A DNA stretch of 10,812 nucleotides from an uncultured Collinsella sp. (GTDB lineage Bacteria > Actinomycetota > Coriobacteriia > Coriobacteriales > Coriobacteriaceae), in NCBI GenBank assembly GCA_958447445.1, contig CAUDAE010000064.1, positions 1-10,812 on the forward strand. Reading direction: 5' to 3'. The stretch's first letter is position 1. Every line of letters begins with the position of its first letter. Below are positions 6,041 to 10,812 of the stretch, piece by piece. Below the pieces are notes generated by a model. It was not told the origin of the DNA and did no database searches. It saw only the letters and a program-made list of their open reading frames with translations. The position numbers were made by a program, and so were the translations under genes.

Positions 6041-6543
6041 TAGTTCTCCTCCTTGGCGGCGGCGGCGTCCTCAGCAGCCCACTTGGCCTCGAGAGCGGCC
6101 TCCTCAGCCATCTCCTTCTGGATGCGCTGCTCGGCGTTCTTGGCAGCAACAATCTTGGTCTTGATGGGAAGCTTGTGCTGTGCAAGACGCAGAGCCTCGC
6201 GAGCGACCTCCTCGGGCACGCCCTTGACCTCGAACATGATGCGGCCGGGCTTGACAACGGCCACCCACTCCTCGGGGTTACCCTTACCAGAACCCATGCG
6301 AGTCTCGGCAGGCTTCTTGGTGATGGGCTTATCGGGGAAGATCGTGATGTAGACACGACCGCCACGCTTCATGTAGCGGGTCATGGCAATACGAGCGGCC
6401 TCGATCTGACGGTTGGTGATCCAATGGGCCTCGAGAGCCTGGATACCAAACTCGCCGAAATGCAGATCGGTATTACCCTTGGCCTGGCCCTTCATGGAGC
6501 CACGCTGCACCTTGCGGTGAAGAATACGCTTAGGGGCAAGCAC
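6040..6543 (-). CDS. rplP: 50S ribosomal protein L16 with a C-terminal extension
   Basis: 167 residues; L16 is usually about 137-144. The normal protein is complete through residue about 136: MLAPKR start, GNTDLHFGEFGIQA (23-36), RYMKRGGRVYI (56-66), MGSGKGNPEEWVAVVKPGR (83-101) and KLPIKTK (124-130). Then follows a charged, alanine-rich tail of about 30 residues, likely helical. L16 organises the A-site tRNA region of the 50S subunit. The start codon is GTG, which overlaps the rpsC stop (TAGTG) by one base, with an AGGAGG site 8 bases upstream inside rpsC. Confidence 0.97.
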   Translation of the reverse strand: MLAPKRILHRKVQRGSMKGQAKGNTDLHFGEFGIQALEAHWITNRQIEAARIAMTRYMKRGGRVYITIFPDKPITKKPAETRMGSGKGNPEEWVAVVKPGRIMFEVKGVPEEVAREALRLAQHKLPIKTKIVAAKNAEQRIQKEMAEEAALEAKWAAEDAAAAKEEN

Positions 6544-7253
6544 TACTGACCCCTCCTCTCGGAGTTACGACGACGAGGACGGGAAGAGCCCTCGAGTGCA
6601 GGGTTGGGAACAGGCTGGCCCGGGAGCTTCTCGCCCAGGTAGATCCAGACCTTCACGCCGCAGGCACCCATGGTGGTGCTGGCGACAGCCGTGCCGTAGT
6701 CGATCTTGGCGCGGAGGGTGTGCAGAGGCACGCGACCCTCACGGTACCACTCACGACGGCCCATCTCGGCACCGCCGAGACGACCGGAGCACTGGATACG
6801 GATGCCCTTGGCGCCGGCCTTGCGGGCGGACTGGACAGCCTTGCGCATAGCGCGACGGAAGGCAACGCGGCCCTCGAGCTGCTCAGCGATGGACTGAGCA
6901 ACGAGGTTGGCGTCGAGCTCGGGGCGCTTGATCTCGACAACGTCGACGGAGAGCTGGCCCTTGGAGACGCCAGCGACCTTCTCGAGCTCGGTGCGGAGGG
7001 TATCGATCTCGGCACCCTTCTTACCGATGACAACGCCGGGGCGAGCGGTGAGGATGATGACCTTCACCTTGTCGCCAGCGCGCTCGATCTCGACGCGGGA
7101 GACAGCTGCGCGGGAAAGACGCTTCTCGAGGTACTTGCGGATCTCGAGATCGTTACCGAGGGTCTTAGCGTAATCCTTCTCTGCGAACCAGCGGGAGCGC
7201 CAGTTCTCGGTGATGCCAAGACGGAAGCCGGTGGGGTAGACTTTCTGACCCAT
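6543..7253 (-). CDS. rpsC: 30S ribosomal protein S3
   Basis: 236 residues, in the normal range. It starts MGQKVYPTGFRLGI, the standard S3 N-terminus. The KH RNA-binding domain shows GKKG at 77-80. The C-terminal domain has SGRLGGAEM and the REWYREGRVPLHTLRA stretch. The end is a basic tail rich in Arg. S3 forms part of the mRNA entry channel with S4 and S5. The ATG is 6 bases after the rplV stop; an AGGAGG site overlaps that stop about 11 bases upstream. Confidence 0.98.
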   Translation of the reverse strand: MGQKVYPTGFRLGITENWRSRWFAEKDYAKTLGNDLEIRKYLEKRLSRAAVSRVEIERAGDKVKVIILTARPGVVIGKKGAEIDTLRTELEKVAGVSKGQLSVDVVEIKRPELDANLVAQSIAEQLEGRVAFRRAMRKAVQSARKAGAKGIRIQCSGRLGGAEMGRREWYREGRVPLHTLRAKIDYGTAVASTTMGACGVKVWIYLGEKLPGQPVPNPALEGSSRPRRRNSERRGQ

Positions 7254-7259
7254 ACAGCT

Positions 7260-7631
7260 TTACGCCTCCTTTCGAGGAGCAACGACGACGGTGATGTGGG
7301 AAGTACGCTTCAGAATGCGAGAAGCGGAACCCTTGGCGCGGGGACGGATGCGCTTAAGCGTCGGACCCTCGTCAACATAGGCAGCGGCGACAACCAGGTT
7401 GTCGGCACGCAGACCGTTGTTGTTCTCGGCGTTCGCAACGGCGGAACGGAGAACCTTCTCGACATCCACGGCGACGGCGCGGTCGCAGAAGTGGAGGATG
7501 TCGAAGGCCTGAGCGACAGGCTTGCGGCGGATCAGATCGACCACCAGGCGGGCCTTGCTGGGGGAAACACGCACGTACTTAGCGACGGCGCGAACCTCGG
7601 TGGCCTCAGTTTCAATAGACTTAGTTGCCAT
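7260..7631 (-). CDS. rplV: 50S ribosomal protein L22
   Basis: 123 residues. The core begins with RAVAKYVRVSPSKARLVVDLIR (14-35), followed by LRSAVANAENN (61-71) and the long beta-hairpin region with RIRPRAKGSASRILKRTSHITVVV. The hairpin reaches into the peptide exit tunnel. There are about a dozen extra N-terminal residues relative to short L22 forms. It follows rpsS by 14 bases with a GGGGG-type ribosome site. Confidence 0.97.
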   Translation of the reverse strand: MATKSIETEATEVRAVAKYVRVSPSKARLVVDLIRRKPVAQAFDILHFCDRAVAVDVEKVLRSAVANAENNNGLRADNLVVAAAYVDEGPTLKRIRPRAKGSASRILKRTSHITVVVAPRKEA

Positions 7632-7645
7632 TTACGGTTAACCCC

Positions 7646-7906
7646 CTATTTGGCCTTGTGGCCACGGAACGTACGAGTCGGCGCGAACTCGCCGAGCTTG
7701 TGACCAACCATGGACTCGGTAACATACACGGGCACATGCTTGCGGCCGTCGTGGACGGCGATGGTGTGACCAACCATCTCGGGGAAGATGGTGGACGCGC
7801 GGGACCAGGTCTTCACGACGTCCTTCTTGCCAGCCTCGTTCATCGCGGTGATACGCGAGAGAAGGCGAGTCTCCACGAACGGGCCCTTTTTGAGACTTCT
7901 GCTCAT
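7646..7906 (-). CDS. rpsS: 30S ribosomal protein S19
   Basis: 86 residues, slightly shorter than the usual 91-93 because the C-terminal tail is short. It starts MSRSLKKGPFV and carries WSRASTIFPEMVGHTIAVHDGRKHVPVYV and MVGHKLGEFAPTRTFRGH. S19 sits in the head of the 30S subunit near the A-site tRNA. An AGGAG site is 8 bases before the ATG; the gap to rplB is 32 bases. Confidence 0.98.
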   Translation of the reverse strand: MSRSLKKGPFVETRLLSRITAMNEAGKKDVVKTWSRASTIFPEMVGHTIAVHDGRKHVPVYVTESMVGHKLGEFAPTRTFRGHKAK

Positions 7907-7938
7907 AAGTGCTTTCTCCTAAAACTCGGTATCCGAAA

Positions 7939-8742
7939 TTACTTCTTACGGCGACGAATGATGTGCTGGTTCGAGACCTTCTTCTTCTTGCGCGTACGAA
8001 GGCCCTTCGTCGGCTTACCCCAGGGGGTAACAGAGGGACGACCAGAGGTGTGGTTCTTGCCCTCGCCACCGCCGTGCGGGTGGTCGACAGGGTTCATGAC
8101 GGTACCGCGGACGGTCGGGCGCACGTTCATGTGACGCTTACGGCCGGCCTTGCCGATGACGATGTTGGAGTGATCGGCGTTGCCGACCTCACCGACGGTG
8201 GCGCGGCAGGTAACGAGGATGCGGCGCATCTCGGAGGAAGGCATACGGACGATAGCGTACTTGCCCTCCTTACCCATCAGCTGGCAGGAGTTACCGGCGG
8301 AACGGGCGATAGCAGCGCCCTTGCCCGGCTGGAACTCGACGGCGTGGATGAGCGTACCGACGGGGATGTCGGCGAGGGGCAGAGCGTTGCCCGGCTTGAT
8401 GTCGGCGTCAGAACCGGACATGATGGTCTGACCGACCTCGAGGCCCTTGGGGGCCAGGATGTAGCGCTTCTCACCGTCAGCGTAGTGCAGCAGAGCGATG
8501 CGAGCGGAACGGTTCGGATCGTACTCGATCGTGGCAACCTTGGCGGGCACGCCGTCCTTGTTGCGCTTGAAGTCGATCACGCGGTAACGACGCTTCACGC
8601 CGCCGCCCTGGTGGCGGGTGGTGATGCGGCCGTTGTTGTTACGACCGGCCTTCTTGGGCTTGGTGCAGGTGATCTCGGAGAAGTCGGAGATCGTCTGCCA
8701 ACGCCTACCAGCGGAGGTCGGCTTAAGGTGCTTTACAGCCAT
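7939..8742 (-). CDS. rplB: 50S ribosomal protein L2
   Basis: 267 residues from the ATG at 8742; E. coli L2 has 273 and many others about 276. The frame stays open to 8817, but MAVKHLKPTSAGRR is the family N-terminus and an AAAGGG site stands 6 bases before it. GRNNNGRITTRHQGGGVKRRYR and the peptidyl-transferase loop NPVDHPHGGGEG, with the key histidine, are intact. Compared with E. coli and mycobacterial L2 from memory, about eight or nine residues are missing just before GRNNNG, where many L2 proteins have an SLLxPL-type segment. L2 binds 23S rRNA domain IV and is needed for subunit joining. The 179-base gap upstream is structured. Confidence 0.97.
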   Translation of the reverse strand: MAVKHLKPTSAGRRWQTISDFSEITCTKPKKAGRNNNGRITTRHQGGGVKRRYRVIDFKRNKDGVPAKVATIEYDPNRSARIALLHYADGEKRYILAPKGLEVGQTIMSGSDADIKPGNALPLADIPVGTLIHAVEFQPGKGAAIARSAGNSCQLMGKEGKYAIVRMPSSEMRRILVTCRATVGEVGNADHSNIVIGKAGRKRHMNVRPTVRGTVMNPVDHPHGGGEGKNHTSGRPSVTPWGKPTKGLRTRKKKKVSNQHIIRRRKK

Positions 8743-8772
8743 TACAATCCCTTTCAATAGGAATCCGTTAGC

Positions 8773-8813
8773 CATCGCAGACAGGGATTCGAGGTTCTGC
8801 CTCGGGTGCGATG
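8773..8813 (-). promoter_or_regulatory. Hairpin in the rplB leader, near the start
   Basis: On the - strand RNA, an outer 7-bp stem (8813-8807 with 8779-8773, CAUCGCA/UGCGAUG) encloses an inner 5-bp stem (8804-8800 with 8794-8790, CGAGG/CCUCG) with a 5-base loop. It ends 30 bases before the rplB start codon, leaving the AAAGGG site exposed. Confidence 0.55.
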
Positions 8814-8822
8814 ACACCGGAC

Positions 8823-8848
8823 GTATACACGGCTCCGGGCGTGTCCAT
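8823..8848 (-). repeat. 26-base element, copy 1 (before rplB)
   Basis: Matches 10688-10713 at 24 of 26 bases, in the same orientation relative to the genes. On the - strand RNA both copies can form a 5-bp hairpin (ACACG/CGUGU here, AUACG/CGUGU there) with an 8-base loop; of the two differences, one is a C-to-U change that keeps a G-U pair and the other is in the loop. Here the element overlaps a competing 6-bp hairpin, 8837-8842 with 8854-8859. Confidence 0.6.
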
Positions 8849-8867
8849 TTTATACGCCCAAAACCTT

Positions 8868-8903
8868 GAGCTCTCGCCTCCCCTATTTGGGAGGCATGAG
8901 CTC
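8868..8903 (-). promoter_or_regulatory. Long hairpin just after rplW, terminator- or attenuator-like
   Basis: Outer arms 8868-8873 and 8898-8903 (both GAGCTC, 6 bp) and inner arms 8876-8882 and 8889-8895 (7 bp) are separated by a 2x2 internal loop, with a 6-base apical loop. On the - strand it is followed by AAGGTTTTGG, a weak T-run. It begins 19 bases after the rplW stop. It could be a partial terminator, a processing site or a protein-binding site. Confidence 0.6.
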
Positions 8904-8921
8904 ACTCAACAGCAGCGAGTC

Positions 8922-9209
8922 TTAGGCCTGGTTGCCAAAGACCTCGATGGTGTCGCCCTCGGCCAGCGTGACGATGGCCTTCTTCCAAGAACGGGTCTTG
9001 CCGGCGACATAGCGCACGCGCTTGGTCTTGGGCTTGACCGTCAGGGTGTTCACGCGAACGACCTTGACGCCGAAGATCTCCTCGACAGCGTCCTTGATCT
9101 GATACTTGTTAGCATCCTTGGCGACCTCGAACGTGTACTTGTTCTGCTCCATGCCGGAGAAGGAACGCTCGGACACGATCGGACGGATGATGATCTCGTG
9201 GGCGGTCAT
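8922..9209 (-). CDS. rplW: 50S ribosomal protein L23
   Basis: 95 residues, usual length. It begins MTAHEIIIRPIVSERS and contains YTFEVAKDANKYQIKDAVEEIFGVKVVRVNT, the L23 core, then the basic loop KPKTKRVRYVAGKTRSWKKAIVTL. L23 lies at the tunnel exit and docks trigger factor and SRP. The ATG abuts the rplD stop (TAA then ATG, no gap). Confidence 0.98.
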   Translation of the reverse strand: MTAHEIIIRPIVSERSFSGMEQNKYTFEVAKDANKYQIKDAVEEIFGVKVVRVNTLTVKPKTKRVRYVAGKTRSWKKAIVTLAEGDTIEVFGNQA

Positions 9210-9836
9210 TTAAGCAAGCACCTCCCCGAAGTGAGCGGCGATGTCGGCGGGCATCAGCACGGCGTTGTTGTTGACGAGATCGTAGGTGTTGGCCTCGTCG
9301 GCAGTGATGATGAACGTCTTGGGAATGTTGCGGAACGACAGGTAGGCGTTGACGTCCTCATCGCGAACGATGATGGTCAGACGCTTGCCCTCAAGGCCGA
9401 GAGCCTTGAGCATGGCAACGGCAGCCTTGGTGGAAGGCTTCTCGAAGCCGTAGTCGTCGACGAGCACGAGCTCGCCATCGGCCAGCTTGGCGGACAGCGC
9501 GGAGCGCATAGCCAGCTTGACCTCCTTGTTGTTCATACGCTTAGCGTAGGAACGGGGCTTGGGGGCGAAGACAACGCCGCCGTGACGCCACTGGGCAGCA
9601 CGGATGGAACCCTGGCGGGCACGGCCGGTGCCCTTCTGACGCCAAGGCTTCTTGCCGCCACCGGAAACCTCAGAGCGGCCCTTAGCGGACTGGGTGCCCT
9701 GACGCCAAGAGGCCATCTGGCACTTGACGATGTGGTGCATAACGTGGATGTTCGGCTCGATGCCGTACACCTCAGCGGCGAGCTCGGCCTCGGCGACCTT
9801 CTTGCCCTCGCTGTTCTTTACTTCAAACTTTGCCAT
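9210..9836 (-). CDS. rplD: 50S ribosomal protein L4
   Basis: 208 residues, typical. The tunnel-reaching loop shows KKPWRQKGTGRARQGS and the nearby WRHGGVVFAPKPRSY. The N-terminus is MAKFEVKNSEGKKV, and the C-terminal globular part includes NIPKTFIITADEANTYDLVNNNAVL. In E. coli L4 also represses its own operon by acting on the leader RNA; whether that holds here is open. An AAGGAG site lies 9 bases before the ATG, and the gap to rplC is 46 bases. Confidence 0.98.
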   Translation of the reverse strand: MAKFEVKNSEGKKVAEAELAAEVYGIEPNIHVMHHIVKCQMASWRQGTQSAKGRSEVSGGGKKPWRQKGTGRARQGSIRAAQWRHGGVVFAPKPRSYAKRMNNKEVKLAMRSALSAKLADGELVLVDDYGFEKPSTKAAVAMLKALGLEGKRLTIIVRDEDVNAYLSFRNIPKTFIITADEANTYDLVNNNAVLMPADIAAHFGEVLA

Positions 9837-9882
9837 TTAAGTGTTCTCCTTGGTATGACGCTGGGCTAAATAGGCTGGGCCC

Positions 9883-10503
9883 TTAGGCCATACGGATGGC
9901 GACGAGACCATTCTTGGCACCCGGGACAGCGCCCTTGACCAAGATGAGGTTCTGCTCGGCATCGATGCGGACAACGGAAAGGTTCTTGACGGTAACGCGC
10001 TCGTTACCCATGTGACCGGCCATCTTGACGCCCTTGAGGACGCGCGCAGGATAGGCGCACTGACCGATAGAACCGGGGTGACGCTGGAAGTGAGAACCAT
10101 GCGTCATAGGACCGCGGCGCTGACCCCAGCGCTTGATGCGACCCTGGAAGCCCTTACCCTTGGAGGTACCGATGACGTCGACCTTCTCGACATCAGCGAA
10201 ATCAGCGACGGTGACGACCTCGCCGACCTTGTGCTCCTCGCCGTTCTCGACGCGGACCTCACGAAGGAAGCGGACAGGCTCGACGCCAGCCTTGGCGAAG
10301 TGACCAGCCATGGGCTTGTTCACGTTCTTGGCCTTGATGTCGCCGAAACCGATCTGGACGGCGTCATAGCCGTCGGTTGCCTGAGTTTTAACCTGCGAGA
10401 CAGCGCAGGGGCCAGCCTGGATGACCGTGACGGGAACGACGTTGTCGTCCTCGTCCCAAACCTGGGTCATGCCAATCTTGCGGCCGAGAATCATGCTGAT
10501 CAA
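9883..10503 (-). CDS. rplC: 50S ribosomal protein L3 (probable TTG start)
   Basis: 206 residues from the TTG at 10503; an in-frame ATG lies at 10494. The TTG gives MISMILGRKIGMTQ, with a few residues before ILGRK as in most L3 proteins, while the ATG would start directly at that motif. GTSKGKGFQG (112-121) and the GPMTHGSHFQRHPGSIGQ segment are the L3 core; the last Gln region is the site methylated by PrmB in E. coli. L3 helps start 50S assembly. No strong ribosome site is visible. The best match, GGGA 7 bases before the TTG, is in the 3' arm of a hairpin, which suggests regulated translation. It is the first ribosomal gene in the window. Confidence 0.95.
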   Translation of the reverse strand: MISMILGRKIGMTQVWDEDDNVVPVTVIQAGPCAVSQVKTQATDGYDAVQIGFGDIKAKNVNKPMAGHFAKAGVEPVRFLREVRVENGEEHKVGEVVTVADFADVEKVDVIGTSKGKGFQGRIKRWGQRRGPMTHGSHFQRHPGSIGQCAYPARVLKGVKMAGHMGNERVTVKNLSVVRIDAEQNLILVKGAVPGAKNGLVAIRMA

Positions 10504-10509
10504 GATATG

Positions 10510-10561
10510 ATCCCAACTCTCGCGTGGTCTTGGGACAATGCGTACACCACCGAGCGTACGC
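10510..10561 (-). promoter_or_regulatory. rplC leader with two hairpins whose loops are complementary
   Basis: Hairpin 1: 10561-10556 with 10545-10540 (GCGUAC/GUACGC, 6 bp, 10-base loop). Hairpin 2: 10536-10530 with 10516-10510 (GUCCCAA/UUGGGAU, 7 bp with one wobble, 13-base loop). The loop of hairpin 1 (CUCGGUGGU, 10554-10546) is complementary to that of hairpin 2 (ACCACGCGAG, 10528-10519): 9 bp with one bulged G. The loops could kiss, or form an alternative long stem. The 3' arm of hairpin 2 contains the only GGGA before the rplC start. Confidence 0.6.
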
Positions 10562-10599
10562 CCCTAGAGGACCACTACTTACACGACGTGCTCCCCAGC

Positions 10600-10627
10600 C
10601 TTGTATTGCGTCCAGACTACCTGACAA
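10600..10627 (-). promoter_or_regulatory. Possible promoter for rplC
   Basis: On the - strand, TTGTCA (10627-10622) and TACAAG (10605-10600) are separated by 16 bases. They match the vegetative -35 box in five of six and the -10 box in four of six positions. Transcription would begin near 10593, giving a leader of about 90 bases that contains both hairpins at 10510-10561. Weak prediction. Confidence 0.3.
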
Positions 10628-10687
10628 CCCTATTAAGCAGGCATTTTGTCCAGCCAGAATACTCCCCTGGTTTCACACAGCTGTTTA

Positions 10688-10713
10688 GTATACACGGCTG
10701 CGGGCGTATCCAT
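10688..10713 (-). repeat. 26-base element, copy 2 (upstream of rplC)
   Basis: Matches 8823-8848 at 24 of 26 bases. It lies 185 bases before the rplC start. On the - strand it ends in TATACT, which resembles a -10 box, but no -35 box stands at the right distance. Confidence 0.55.
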
Positions 10714-10812
10714 CGAGATTCATATTTCACTCACATTGTTTACGCAGGTAAAGTGCGTGCCTTGATTGTCATTTTCATTGCAACAGCCTCAGGACTCAGC
10801 GCAACGCGTTGC

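Larger units (their letters stand above)
10504..10812 (-). other. 309-base non-coding region upstream of rplC
   Basis: I see no rpsJ or other convincing gene in any frame. The - strand frame that stays open across 10388-10627 does not resemble a protein family and overlaps rplC. The region holds, from far to near on the - strand, a 12-base palindrome (GCAACGCGTTGC, 10801-10812), the 26-base element, a possible promoter and a paired-hairpin leader. Confidence 0.6.

Noticed and set aside
6720..7703. Long + strand open frame opposite rpsC-rplV (327 codons)
   Set aside because: Antisense shadow of two certain ribosomal genes, with the same low-complexity composition.
8743..8817. 25 extra N-terminal residues on L2
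   Set aside because: The frame is open but the family N-terminus and a good AAAGGG site place the start at 8742; the extension covers RNA stems instead.
8811..9869. Long + strand open frame opposite rplW-rplD (352 codons)
   Set aside because: It is the antisense shadow of GC-rich, codon-biased ribosomal genes; the predicted protein is a low-complexity Leu/Gly/Asp-rich sequence with no domain.
10388..10627. Small - strand gene upstream of rplC
   Set aside because: It overlaps rplC out of frame, has no recognisable domain, and covers the hairpin leader.
10801..10812. Palindrome GCAACGCGTTGC as an attachment or operator site
   Set aside because: It is at the window edge with no second copy and no neighbouring gene to support a role.

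Overview
The window looks like chromosome of a GC-rich member of the Actinomycetota, most probably a Coriobacteriia relative such as Collinsella. This rests on the feel of the ribosomal protein sequences and on base composition, not on a search. No phage, plasmid or transposase gene is present. The right two thirds is core translation machinery read leftward, and the left third is accessory metabolism and RNA modification.

Layout. Bases 1-2129 (+) carry the 3' part of a large U32-family peptidase/hydroxylase gene and a single-domain RluA-type pseudouridine synthase in one operon. Bases 2127-2557 form a gene-free region between convergent genes. It is packed with stem-loops: a GGGACAG-loop hairpin on the rluA-like stop codon, three 55-base hairpins repeated every 80-81 bases, a strong intrinsic terminator, and a second GGGACAG-loop hairpin. 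Bases 2582-4411 (-) hold a two-gene operon, a Gfo/Idh/MocA oxidoreductase followed by a DeoR-family regulator. Its 270-base upstream region has phased TAAACG repeats and a perfect inverted repeat, and a third GGGACAG-loop hairpin lies beyond them. Bases 4682-10503 (-) hold twelve ribosomal protein genes in the order rplC, rplD, rplW, rplB, rpsS, rplV, rpsC, rplP, rpmC, rpsQ, rplN, rplX, closed by a strong terminator. Bases 10504-10812 are non-coding upstream sequence.

Within the ribosomal operon most junctions are tight (overlaps of one base, or gaps under 50 bases), as expected for coupled translation. Two internal gaps are exceptions: 118 bases before rplN and 179 bases before rplB. Both fold well on the coding strand, as does the leader just before rplC. 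The rplN leader makes a three-way junction. The rplB gap has a 13-bp terminator-like hairpin plus other stems. The rplC leader has two hairpins whose loops are complementary to each other. A 26-base element (24 of 26 identical) occurs upstream of both rplB and rplC. These are good candidates for ribosomal-protein autoregulatory elements or internal processing/attenuation sites not covered by the known E. coli-type leaders.

The cluster is cut at both ends compared with the usual S10-spc order: rpsJ is not within the 309 bases before rplC, and rplE and later spc genes do not follow rplX. The most novel-looking items are the hairpin array at 2221-2436, the three GGGACAG-loop hairpins with unrelated stems, and the set of structured leaders. 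All structures were paired by hand; no folding energies or searches were run.
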